Below, in pieces: positions 53,343 to 64,000 of a DNA stretch of 64,000 bases. How positions within the stretch are numbered: position 1 is the first letter of the stretch; every line of letters starts with the position of its first letter. The translations under genes were made by a program, and so were the position numbers. The stretch is from positions 4,807,549-4,871,548 of the forward strand of contig OY759223.1 of assembly GCA_963662175.1 (NCBI GenBank), written 5' to 3'. Source of the DNA: Aradus depressus (lineage: Eukaryota > Arthropoda > Insecta > Hemiptera > Aradidae). The notes below the pieces were generated by a model that had not been told where the DNA came from, searched no databases, and was given only the letters and a program-made list of their open reading frames with translations.

Positions 53343-53575
53343 AGGGTGCCGGTAGCGTGCTTGGTGAGCGCAAGATCCCAGGTTCGAAACCCGGCCACTA
53401 GGAAGTGAAACACCTTGAGCACTTTTCGGATGGGACGTTAAGCGATGGTCCCGAGCCTGTATGATGTCAGGTACTCGTTAAAGACCCCATAGGGTAGGCT
53501 AACAGAGTGACGAAAGAGCGCTCTGGTAGCTGGCGATATGACCTTGTAGTTAAAGCCTCGGCATTAGTTAATATA
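53343..53575 (+). mobile_element. SINE with rearranged head
   Basis: AGGGTGCCGGTAGCGTGCTT...CCCAGGTTCGAAACCCGGCC keeps a good box B but has lost box A; the body has deletions and the tail ends TTAAAGCCTCGGCATTAG. Confidence 0.8.
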
Positions 53576-53689
53576 AACGGGTTCTATCTTTAGAACAATT
53601 TATACCAGAGAGGAAGGCAAAGTGAAACACACTGAGAGAAACAAAACAGATATGTACTCTTCCATGTGCGTTAAAACAGAATAGGAAGT

Positions 53690-53795
53690 ATTAATAGGAA
53701 GTATTAATAGGAAGTATTAAAAAATTAAACTATTTCAAGAACATACTTAAGGGAGATACCGATATAAGTATCTTATAAGTATCTTATACCGGCAC
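53690..53795. repeat. short local repeats
   Basis: AATAGGAAGTATT occurs three times in tandem (53691-53720) and TAAGTATCTTATA twice (53765-53790). Confidence 0.85.
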
Positions 53796-54079
53796 CCTTA
53801 TAAGTCCTCCAAGTCGAAAACAGGTAGTCATATTTTGTAGTCTGCGAACCAGGAAAGTCGCTGTTCCGTTGTTCAAAACAGTTTCATAAGATAGCAGTTA
53901 TATAGTAAAAAGTATTTTTTAGTATTTAAAAGAGGCAGGAACAGAAGTTTGTAGCAGTTACACAAAAACAGTTATTTTGGCCATCACTAGTACGGAAATG
54001 TTCCCTCCCACTCCACAACATGCCTACAGTCCACCATCAGCTCATATTGTTGTCCACCACTAACCTGGATCAACACCCA

Positions 54080-54285
54080 ATAAAGATGGCCACCTATTAA
54101 TTTTCCTTAAAATTGGCCGAAGAGAAGAGAGGACTCAAAGCAAAATTTCGTATGATGATTCAGAAGCCTCTGTGTGAGTTATTTTTAGCCCAAACGTTCG
54201 ACTGGAGACAGAGCGAAAAGGTAATTGATTAATTCGTGTTGGGGAAGTACATTGCCGATGACTCACCGAAGTTTTTGAGAAAACG
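54080..54285 (+). mobile_element. fragment of the hairpin-ended dispersed repeat
   Basis: GGCCACCTATTAATTTTCCT...GCAAAATTTCGTATGATGAT then AAAAGGTAATTGATTAATTCG and GATGACTCACCGAAG. Confidence 0.6.
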
Positions 54286-54523
54286 TCGGTTGAGCTCGAC
54301 GCTAGTGCACTCTAGTGGCTCCCACTTTAAAGAGTAAGATTTTTACTGTGTAATCTCATAGATGGCAGCACCACTTGACCTATTCTTTAGACGATATTTG
54401 GGTCTATATGCCTTCAATCTATTTTCCTATTTTACATCTATTATTTTTATTATTATTTCCCCAACTATACGAAGTTGTGTAATAACAATCCATTCAATTC
54501 AATTTATTTGTTGTAGTTAATTA

Positions 54524-54895
54524 CAGTAGACTCTCCCTCATCCGGCGTTGCCGGGACCGACGTGACGCCGGATAACGGAAATTATCAACTAATGAGAAAA
54601 AATATATCAATTAAAGCATAAAAAAAAGTGTTTTTAGGTGAGCTAAGGAATAAAACACAGATAACATTTATTAAATTGACAAATATGTACTGAACATTGA
54701 TTTATTACAATAAAAATACATAAAAGATTCGTGAGTTACGGAATTATTATGTGCTCGTAAATACACGTGGCTCATATAATTTATAATCTAATACTTGAAT
54801 GATAATTTTAGTTTAACAAATTTGATATTATTTTGCGAGCGCCGGATAAGGGAGCGCGCCGGTTAACAGAAAGCCGGATAAGGGAGAGTCTACCG
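54524..54895. mobile_element. pogo/Tigger-like MITE, complete, TA target
   Basis: Begins CAGTAGACTCTCCCTCATCC and ends with GGATAAGGGAGAGTCTACCG; TA lies on both sides (54522-54523, 54896-54897). Subterminal GCCGGATAA repeats. 372 bases, no transposase. Confidence 0.9.
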
Positions 54896-54899
54896 TACA

Positions 54900-55192
54900 A
54901 GGAACGCCTATTAATAGAACACTCTTTCGACAGTCTGGTAGACATAACCCCGACTCTACTTTGGGAGTCCTTAATATTGCCTATCCTAAATTTTTTATTC
55001 ACCTAGGATTTAACGAGTACCTGACATCGTACAGGCTTGGGACCATCGCTTATCGTCCCACCTGAAGGACGTCATGTTCAAGTTTTTTTAACCTCCCAGA
55101 TAGAATAAACTAAGTGCCTAAGCCGGGTTTCAAACCCGCGATCTTGAGCTCAGTAAGCAAGTACGCATACCACTGAGCTACCAGCGCCCTTA
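54900..55192 (-). mobile_element. near-full-length SINE
   Basis: Reverse orientation: shortened tail, body CGTCCCACCTGAAGGACGTC, box B region TTTCAAACCCGCG and head CCACTGAGCTACCAGCGCCC. Confidence 0.85.
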
Positions 55193-55430
55193 TTTTTGTT
55201 TAATATTTGTTGTATATTTTGTCTCAATCATCAAAACAAAACTATGTGGGTCCATCTTGTAATAATATATACTTAAATTAATTAATAATTTAGTTACTTA
55301 AACTTATGTCATGTAGACCCTCTATATTCACATGTCTATAATCTGATAGTATCACGTTGTAGTTTTGAAATATGAGTGTCTATAAACCCAGGATTTATTC
55401 ATAAATAATTCGTTTGTTATAATTAATTTA

Positions 55431-55776
55431 GGTTAGGTTAGGTTTTATGACTCATGCCCTGGCTTTAACTACGAGGTCATATCGCCTACTACCAGAGCGC
55501 TCTTTCGTCACTCTGGTGGACATGAGCCCGACTCTACTCTGGGAGTCCTAAATTTTGCCTACCCTAAATATTTATTCACCTAGGGCAGGGGTCTTTAACG
55601 AGTACCTGACACCGTACAGGCTCGGGACCATCGCTTAACGTCCCATCCGAAGGACGGCGTGTTTAAGTTTATTTTACCTCCCAGATAAAATAAACTAAGG
55701 GCCTCGGTCGGGTTACGAATCCACGAACTTGAGCTCAGAAGGCAAGCACGCATACCACTGAGCTACCAGCGCCCTC
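55431..55776 (-). mobile_element. full-length SINE with 13-bp TSD
   Basis: TATAATTAATTTA flanks it at 55418-55430 and 55777-55789. Close in sequence to the 40.76-kb copy, including the AACCTAACCTA tail and the complete tRNA-like head. Confidence 0.93.
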
Positions 55777-55789
55777 TATAATTAATTTA

Positions 55790-56214
55790 TGATAGTCGTA
55801 TTTATTTAGAAAATCCGGAATAATAACGGAAATATGTAAGGTTTGCCTTTTCCTCTTATATGATTACCTCGTGTACACACTCAATGCTGTTCTCCGGCCT
55901 TCAACCTTAATAACCTCCGCGTTAAAAATCATGTTGTTCCCTCGACACTGTATATTTATCAAACGAACCTCAAAAGAGGTTGTATTACTTTTCAAGTCAG
56001 GCAAAAAACACTTTGATCAGATAAAGGGAGTGCGTGGTGGCACTTGGCTGGTATTTAATGGTAGCACTACCTTCTCATTACTGACCCCCCCAGGTTCAAC
56101 GATAACGGGCTAACCTGTTCAAGGGGGGGGTCTATTACAACCATTTTTTATACCATCAAAATCGAGAAATTCCGACATAACCCTCACATTCTAGCTTCTG
56201 CGCGACACATTAAT
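55790..56214. other. intergenic segment, no gene recognised
   Basis: An 80-codon frame at 55871-56113 has no family features. A C-run/G-run pair (CCCCCC near 56083, GGGGGGG near 56124) surrounds CAGGTTCAACGATAACGGGC. Confidence 0.45.
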
Positions 56215-56273
56215 AATAGTAATATTTACAACTTCTAAGTTGAGGAACGCGGACATATTGTGGAAACTTGTAA
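56215..56273 (-). mobile_element. Penelope-like tail scrap
   Basis: AACTTCTAAGTTGAGGAACG and CGGACATATTGTGGAAACTT are the reverse complement of the 9934-side tail of the 9.3-kb Penelope-like element. The Helitron array starts inside it. Confidence 0.75.
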
Positions 56274-58805
56274 TCTATATTAATAAAGCTGAAACGGGGT
56301 TTGTTTGTTTGTTTGTATGTTTGTTTCAGCATCACGCCCAAACCGCTGGACGGATTTTTATGAAACTTCCCATGTAGCATTCTTTTGAGCCCGATTGAAT
56401 AATAGGCTATGTGGCGTCCCAAAATTTTGATCGGGAGGGGGGGTTGTAAGGGGGGCCTAAGTATATAAATAGTGCTAACTCATTAACTAATGGTCAAATT
56501 GTCATGAAATTTCACACGTAGTCTTTTTAAAAGCCAAACAGGAAAAAAAGGTGTGTGGCGTCCCAAAGTTTTGAACGGGAGGGGGGGTTGTGGGGGGGCC
56601 TAAGTATAAATATAGAGCTAACTCTTAAACGGTTGGTCGGATTGTCACGAAATTTCACATGGAGTATTCCTGAAGGCCAAATAGAAAAATAAGGTGTGTG
56701 GCGTTCTAAAGTTTTGAACGGGAGGGGGGGTTGAGGGGGGCCTAAGTATAAATATAGAGCTAGCTCATTAACGGTTGGTCGCATTGTCACGAAGTTTCAC
56801 ATGTAGTATTCCTGAAGACCAAATAAAAAAAAAGGTGTGTGGCGTCCCAAAAATTTGAACGGGGGGAGGGGGGGGGGGGGGGGTAGGCCTAAGTATAAAT
56901 ATAGTGCTAACTCTTCAATGATTGGTCGGATTGTCACAAAATTTCACATGTAGTATTTTTAAAATCCAAATAGAAATATAAGATGTGTGGCGACCCAAAG
57001 TTTTGAACGGGAGGGGAGGTTGTGGGGATAGGCCTAAGTATAAATATAGTGCTGGCTCATTAACGGTTGGTCAGATTGTCACGAAATTTCACATGTAGTA
57101 TTTCTGAAAGTCAAATAGAAAAATAGGCGGTGTGACGGCTCAAAATTTTGTACGGGAGGGGGGGTAGTGGCGGGGGGGCCTAAGTATAAATATAGTGCTA
57201 GCTCAATAACGGTTGGTCGTATTGTCCTGGAATTTCACATGTAGTATTCTTAAAAGCCGAATAGAAATATAGGGTGTATATGTCACAAAATTTTGAACGG
57301 GAGGGTGGGTTGATGGGGGCCTAAGTATAAGTATAGTGATGTCATTAACGGATGATCGGATTGTCACGAAATTTCACATGTAGTATTCATAAAGGCCAAA
57401 TAGAAAAATAGGGTGTGACGTCAAAAAATTGTGAACGGGAGGGGGGGTATGGGGGTAGGCCTAAATTTGAAGATAGTGATAGGTCATTAACGGATGATCG
57501 GATTGTCATGGAATTTCACATGTACTATTATTGATGGCCAAATAGAAAAATACACTAGCTGTGATGCCCAGTGGTTCTAACTACGTACTAGCTGTGGGGT
57601 CCGCCGTTACAAAACATACTAGCTGTGATGCCCAGCGTTTCTAACTAGGTACTAGCGGTGGGGTCCGCCGTTGCAGAACACATACTAGCTGTGATGCTGA
57701 GCGTTTCTAACTACGTACTAGCTGTGGGGTCCGCCGTTGCAAAACACATACTAGCTGTGATGCCCAGTGGTTCTAACTACATACTAACTGTGGGGTCCGC
57801 TGTTGCAAAGCACTTACTAGCTGTGATGCCCAGCGTTTCTAATTACGTACTAGCTGTGGGGTCCGCCGTTGCAAAACACATACTAGCTGTGATGCCCTGT
57901 GGTTCTAACTACAGACTATCTGTGGGCTCCGCAGTTGCAAGGCACCTACTAGCTGTAGGGCCCAGCGTTCCTAAAAACGTACTAGCTGTGGGGTCCGCCG
58001 TTGCAAAAACATACTAGCGGTGATGCCCAGCGTTTCTAATTAGGTACTAGCGGTGGGGTCCGCCATTGCAGAACACATACTAGCTGTGATGCTGAGCGTT
58101 TCTAACTACGTACTAGCTGTGGGGTCCGCCGTTGCAAAAACATACTAGCTGTGATGCCCAGCGTTTCTAATTAGGTACTAGCGGTGGGGTCCGCCGTTGC
58201 AGAACACATACTAGCTGTGATGCTGAGCGTTTCTAACTACGTACTAGCTGTGGGGTCCGCTGTTGCAAGGCACTTACTAGCTGTGATGCCCAGCGTTCCT
58301 AATTTCGTACTAGATGTGGGGTCCGCTGTTGCGAGGCTCATACTAGCTGTGGTGACCAGCGTTCCTAACTACGTACCTGCTGTGGGGTCCGCCGTCGCAA
58401 GGCACATACTAGCTGTGATGCCCAGCGTTTCTAACTAGGTACTAGCGGTGGGGTCCGCCGTTGCAAGGCATATACTACCTGTGGTGCCCAGCGTTCCTAA
58501 CTACGTACTAGCTGTGGTGCCCAGCGTTGCAAGGCACATACTAGCTGTGGTAAAAAAGTTCTTATGTACGCACTGGCTAGGACGTCCAGCGATGCTAAGT
58601 ATTCACTAGCTGTCGTTTCCGCAGTTGAAAGGCGCATACTAGCTGTGGTGCCCAGGGATCCTAAAAAATTACTAGCGTTACTACAGTTGAATTCCGTATG
58701 AATAATTAAAAATTATAACATCACTGTCGAGGAACTGAATAGCCTTATAGGAGATATTGGGAGAAAAGTCAAAGTTCCCCGGGCAACGCCGGGTATTACT
58801 GCTAG
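56274..58805 (+). mobile_element. non-autonomous Helitron, copy 1 of 3
   Basis: Starts TCTATATTAATAAAGCTGAA after an A and ends CCCGGGCAACGCCGGG, TATTACTG, CTAG: TC start, 3' hairpin and CTRR end of a Helitron. Inside, a roughly 141-base minisatellite (56390-57555) and a 66-base minisatellite (57557-58670). No Rep or helicase frame. Confidence 0.92.
57557..58670. repeat. 66-base minisatellite (33-base half units)
   Basis: Units of the form CTAGCTGTGGGGTCCGCCGT / CTAGCTGTGATGCCCAGCGT alternate. 66 bases are 22 codons, so long frames with a V-L-A-V-G-S-A-V-A rhythm appear in all copies; they lack a promoter, a real start and conservation beyond the period. Confidence 0.9.
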
Positions 58806-60924
58806 TCTATATTAATAAAGCTGAAACGGGGTTTGTTTGTTTGTTTGTATGTTTGTTCCAGCATCACGCCCAAACCGCTGGACGGATTTTTATGAAACTT
58901 CCCATGTAGCATTCTTTTGAGCCCGATTGAATGATAGGCTATGTGGCGTCCCAAAATTTTGATCGGGAGGGGGGGTTGTAAGGGGGGCCTAAGTATATAA
59001 ATAGTGCTAACTCATTAACTAATGGTCAAATTGTCATGAAATTTCACACGTAGTCTTTTTAAAAGCCAAATAGGAAAAAAAGGTGTGTGGCGTCCCAAAG
59101 TTTTGAACGGGAGGGGGGGTTGAGGGGGGGCCTAAGTATAAATATAGAGCTAACTCATTAACTATTGGCCGAATTGTCATGAAATTTCACATGTAGTATT
59201 TTTAAAAGCCAAATAGGAAAAAAAGGTGTAGGGCGTCCCAAAGTTTTGAACGGGAGGGGGGGTTGTGGGGGGCCTAAGTATAAATATAGAGCTAACTCTT
59301 TAACGGTTGGTCGGATTGTCACGAAATTTCACATGGAGTATTCCTGAAGGCCAAATAGAAAAATAAGGTGTGTGGCGTCCCAAAGTTTTGAACGGGAGGG
59401 GGGGTTGTGGGGGGGCCTAAGTATAAATATAGAGCTAACTCATTAACTAATGGGCGAATCGTCATGAAATTTCACGTAGTATTTTCAAAAGCCAAAGAGG
59501 AAAAAAAGGTGTGTGGCGTCCCAAAGTTTTGAACGGGAGGGGGGGCCTAAGTATAAATATAGAGCTAATTCTTTAACGGTTGGTCGGATTGTCACGAAAT
59601 TTCACATGGAGTATTCCTGAAGGCCAAATAGAAAAATAAGGTGTGTGGCGTCCCAAAGTTTTGAACGGGAGGGGGGGTTGTGGGGGGGCCTAAGTATAAA
59701 TATAGAGCTAATTCTTTAACGGTTGGTCGGATTGTCACGAAATTTCACATGGAGTATTCCTGAAGGCCAAATAGAAAAATAAGGTGTGTGGCGTCCCAAA
59801 GTTTTGAACGGGAGGGGGGGATGTGGGGGGCCTAAGTATAAATATAGAGCTAACTCATTAACTAATGGGCGAATCGTCATGAAATTTCACATGTAGTATT
59901 TTTAAAAGCCAAATAGCAAAATAAGGTGTGTGGCGTTCCAATGTTTTGATCGGGAGGGGGGGTTGTAAGGGGGGCCTACGTATATAAATAGTGCTAACTC
60001 ATTAACTAATGGTCGAATTGTCATGAAATTTCACATGTAGTATTCCTAAAGGTCAAATAGAAATATTAGGTGTGTGACGGCCCAAAATTTTGAACAGGAA
60101 GGAGGGTTGTGGGGGGGGCTAAATATACATATAGAGTTAGCTCATTAACGGTTGGTCGTATTGTCACGAAATTTCGCATATATTATTCCTGAAGGCCAAA
60201 TAGAAAAATAAGGAGTGTGGCGTCCCGAAGTTTTGAACGGGTGGCGGGGATGAGGGGGGGGGGGGGACTAAGTATAAATATAGAGCTAGCTCATTAACGG
60301 TTGATCGTATTGTCATGAATCGGATTGTCATGAATTTCACATGTAGTAGTAGTAACTATGTATTCGCTGTGGGGTTCACTGTTGCAAGACATTTACTAGC
60401 TGTGATGCCCAGCGTTCCTAATTTCGTACTAGATGTGGGGTCCGCTGTTGCGAGGCTCATACTAGCTGTGGTGACCAGCGTTCCTAACTACGTACCTGCT
60501 GTGGGGTCCGCCGTCGCAAGGCACATACTAGCTGTGATGCCCAGCGTTTCTAACTAGGTACTAGCGGTGGGGTCCGCCGTTGCAAGGCATATACTACCTG
60601 TGGTGCCCAGCGTTCCTAACTACGTACTAGCTGTGGTGCCCAGCGTTGCAAGGCACATACTAGCTGTGGTAAAAAAGTTCTTATGTACGCACTGGCTAGG
60701 ACGTCCAGCGATGGTAAGTATTCACTAGCTGTCGTTTCCGCAGTTGAAAGGCGCATACTAGCTGTGGTGCCCAGGGATCCTAAAAAATTACTAGCGTTAC
60801 TACAGTTGAATTCCGTATGAATAATTAAAAATTATAACATCACTGTCGAGGAACTGAATAGCCTTATAGGAGATATTGGGAGAAAAGTCAAAGTTCCCCG
60901 GGCAACGCCGGGTATTACTGCTAG
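58806..60924 (+). mobile_element. non-autonomous Helitron, copy 2 of 3 (recombinant)
   Basis: Follows copy 1 with no spacer (CTAG|TCTATATT). Its left part is nearly identical to copy 3 (plus one extra 141-base monomer) and its right part, from about 60400, nearly identical to copy 1. Same termini. Confidence 0.92.
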
Positions 60925-63531
60925 TCTATATTAATAAAGCTGAAACGGGGTTTGTTTGTTTGTTTGTATGTTTGTTCCAGCATCACGCCCAAACCGCTGG
61001 ACGGATTTTTATGAAACTTCCCATGTAGCATTCTTTTGAGCCCGATTGAATGATAGGCTATGTGGCGTCCCAAAATTTTGATCGGGAGGGGGGGTTGTAA
61101 GGGGGGCCTAAGTATATAAATAGTGCTAACTCATTAACTAATGGTCAAATTGTCATGAAATTTCACACGTAGTCTTTTTAAAAGCCAAATAGGAAAAAAA
61201 GGTGTGTGGCGTCCCAAAGTTTTGAACGGGAGGGGGGGTTGAGGGGGGGCCTAAGTATAAATATAGAGCTAACTCATTAACTATTGGCCGAATTGTCATG
61301 AAATTTCACATGTAGTATTTTTAAAAGCCAAATAGGAAAAAAAGGTGTAGGGCGTCCCAAAGTTTTGAACGGGAGGGGGGGGTTGTGGGGGGCCTAAGTA
61401 TAAATATAGAGCTAACTCTTTAACGGTTGGTCGGATTGTCACGAAATTTCACATGGAGTATTCCTGAAGGCCAAATAGAAAAATAAGGTGTGTGGCGTCC
61501 CAAAGTTTTGAACGGGAGGGGGGGTTGTGGGGGGGCCTAAGTATAAATATAGAGCTAACTCATTAACTAATGGGCGAATCGTCATGAAATTTCACGTAGT
61601 ATTTTCAAAAGCCAAAGAGGAAAAAAAGGTGTGTGGCGTCCCAAAGTTTTGAACGGGAGGGGGGGCCTAAGTATAAATATAGAGCTAATTCTTTAACGGT
61701 TGGTCGGATTGTCACGAAATTTCACATGGAGTATTCCTGAAGGCCAAATAGAAAAATAAGGTGTGTGGCGTCCCAAAGTTTTGAACGGGAGGGGGGGATG
61801 TGGGGGGCCTAAGTATAAATATAGAGCTAACTCATTAACTAATGGGCGAATCGTCATGAAATTTCACATGTAGTATTTTTAAAAGCCAAATAGCAAAATA
61901 AGGTGTGTGGCGTTCCAATGTTTTGATCGGGAGGGGGGGTTGTAAGGGGGGCCTACGTATATAAATAGTGCTAACTCATTAACTAATGGTCGAATTGTCA
62001 TGAAATTTCACATGTAGTATTCCTAAAGGTCAAATAGAAATATTAGGTGTGTGACGGCCCAAAATTTTGAACAGGAAGGAGGGTTGTGGGGGGGGCTAAA
62101 TATACATATAGAGTTAGCTCATTAACGGTTGGTCGTATTGTCACGAAATTTCGCATATATTATTCCTGAAGGCCAAATAGAAAAATAAGGAGTGTGGCGT
62201 CCCGAAGTTTTGAACGGGTGGCGGGGATGAGGGGGGGGGGGACTAAGTATAAATATAGAGCTAGCTCATTAACGGTTGATCGTATTGTCATGAATCGGAT
62301 TGTCATGAATTTCACATGTAGTAGTAGTAACTATGTATTCGCTGTGGGGTTCACTGTTGCAAGACATTTACTAGCTGTGATGTCCAGCGTTCCTAATATC
62401 GTACTAGCTGTGGGGTCCGCTGTTGCAAGGTACTTACTAGCTGTAGTGCTCAGCCCCAGCGTTCCTAACTATGTACTGGCTGTGGGGTTCGCTGTTGCAA
62501 GGCACCTATAAGACATTTACTAGCTGTAATGCCCAGCGTTTCTAATTACGTACTAGCTGTGGGGTCTGCTGTTGCAAGGCGCTAGCACTGTGGCCCAGCG
62601 TATTTCACTCGTAGGTACTAGCCGTGGGGTCCGCCGTTGCAAAACTCATACTAGCTGTGATGCCCTGTGGTTCTAACTACATACTATCTGTGGGGTTCGC
62701 AGTTGCAAGGCACCTACTACCTGTAGGGCCCAGCGTTCCTAAAAACGTACTAGCTGTGGGGTCTGTCGTTGCAAAAGCATACTAGCTGTGATGCCCAGGG
62801 TTCCTAATATCGTACTAGCTGTGGGGTCCGTTGTTGCAAGGCATTTACAAGCTGTAGTGCCCAGCGTTCTTAACTTCGTACTAGCTGTTGGGTCCGTTGT
62901 TGCAAGGCATTTACTAGCTGTAGTGCCCAGCGTTCCTAACTATGTACTAGCTGTGAAGTTCGCTGTTGCAAAGCACTAACTAACTGTAATGCCCAGCGTA
63001 TTTAACTACATACTAGCTGTGTGGTCCGCTGTTGCAAGGCACTTAATAGCTGTGATGCCCAGCGTTCCTAACTTCGTACTAGCTGTGGGGTCCGCTGTTG
63101 CGAGGCACATACTAGCTGTGGTGACCAGCGTTCCTAACTACGTACTAGCTGTTGGGTCCGCCGTCGCAAGGCACATACTAGCTATGATGCCCAGCATTCC
63201 CAACTACGTACTAGCTGTGGTGCTCAGCGTTGCAAGCCACATACTAGCTGTGGTCACAAACGTTCTTAACTACGCACTGACTAGGACGTCCAGCGATGCT
63301 AAGTATTCACTAGGTGTGGCTTCCGCCGTTGAAAGGCGCATACAAGCTGTGGTGCCCAGGGGTCCTAAAAACTTACTAGCGTTACAACAGCTGAAGGACT
63401 ATAAGCCTTATTCCGTATGAATAATTGGAAATTATAACATCATGAATGTACTGTCGAGGAACTGAATAGCGTTATAGAAGATATTGGGAGAAAAATCAAA
63501 GTTCCCCGGGCAACGCCGGGTATTACTGCTA
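60925..63531 (+). mobile_element. non-autonomous Helitron, copy 3 of 3
   Basis: Follows copy 2 directly. Its 66-base block (62330-63380) differs from the others in many monomers. The 3' end reads CTAT where the other copies have CTAG, so the last G is lost or the end is one base short. Confidence 0.9.
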
Positions 63532-64000
63532 TAGATTTAATATTTGTTAAAACTGATAGAGAACGACCGGATTATCTGAATCCTACAAAAAAATCAACAT
63601 AAAAATGTTTTTCAAAAAATTCACGCTATTTAACGGTTTATAGGCTTAATAATTGTTAAAACTGATACGACAGAATCAGATATATCCGAAAAGTCCCATC
63701 CGACGGACGACGTGCTCAAGGCTATTTTCAACCTAAGTGAAATTTCACCTAACCAGGTTTATTTACATAACATACGTCTCATTATCGAGTACCTCACATT
63801 CGAAAAAGCCCTGGATCATCGCTTAAAGTCCCATCCGAAGGACGACGTGCTCAAAGTGTTTTTTAACTTCCCGATTGAAACATCTGACCTAAGTCCCTCA
63901 GCTAGATTTCTAAGTGGCGATCCTGAGCTCGGTAGACTCCATTCTTGAAATTTCTCGCTTTTTAACGGTTTATAGATTTAATATTTGTTAAAACTGATAG
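63532..64000. repeat. direct repeats and SINE-body scraps
   Basis: TATAGATTTAATATTTGTTA plus AAACTGATAG occurs at about 63530 and 63970, and in altered form at 63640. Between them lie reverse SINE-body scraps (CCCATCCGACGGACGACGTG at 63687; CCATCCGAAGGACGACGTGC at 63831). Confidence 0.6.

Noticed and set aside
55871..56113. 80-codon plus-strand gene
   Set aside because: No signal peptide, motif, codon pattern or splice context supports it.
57658..63420. Long frames with V-L-A-V-G-S-A-V-A-R-H repeats in the Helitrons
   Set aside because: The 66-base unit is 22 codons without a stop, so open frames are automatic. They have no signal, no fixed start and lie inside non-autonomous Helitron minisatellites.

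Overview
The window looks like nuclear DNA of an arthropod, most likely an insect and possibly a hemipteran (low confidence on the order). It is AT-rich, gene-poor and crowded with eukaryotic repeats: tRNA-derived SINEs, Penelope-like elements, Helitrons, hAT, mariner/pogo, Harbinger and Transib-like elements, jockey-like LINE scraps and two satellite arrays. Identifications rest on reading the sequence and on remembered family motifs; no search was run.

Region 1 (1-32 kb) holds the main genes: a one-strand cluster of small secreted two-cysteine peptide genes whose C-terminal motif (hydrophobic-x-V/S-P-x-(K/R)-x-C-P-x-G-x(6-7)-C-R) resembles the secapin peptides of bee venom and haemolymph. 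One solitary copy lies at 2.7 kb. The other seven intact copies and one broken copy fall in an A-B-C order repeated almost three times: A 15.6, B 18.0, C 18.5; A' (broken) 22.4, B' 22.8, C' 25.1; A'' 28.6, B'' 31.2, with C'' missing. A direct duplication of about 4.8-6.0 kb (17726-22533 and 22534-28545) explains the last two thirds and left a readable fusion junction at 22533/22534. Each gene appears to have a coding first exon that ends at a splice donor just after the CR motif. The two copies of the duplication, used as empty and filled sites, date several transposon insertions, among them a Transib-like element with an RSS-type CACAGTG terminus and a Helentron-like element with a basic 50-residue ORF.

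Region 2 (32.8-37.8 kb) holds a secreted glycine/proline-rich protein with PPxY motifs (large exon 1, possible tiny exon 2 at 37.8 kb). Its putative 4 kb intron contains a LINE RNase H fragment and a foldback element.

Region 3 (38-56 kb) is repeat-rich intergenic DNA with one good tRNA-His gene (47383-47454, minus strand), a Penelope endonuclease fragment split by a full-length SINE, several foldback elements, a complete short Helitron, and a 34-bp satellite of about 43 units that seems to have grown from the right terminal inverted repeat of a small transposon.

Region 4 (56.3-63.5 kb) is a head-to-tail trimer of non-autonomous Helitrons carrying two internal minisatellites. The middle copy is a recombinant of the outer two, as expected from unequal crossing-over of a dimer. 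Long ORFs here and in the 1-1428 satellite are periodicity artefacts, not genes.
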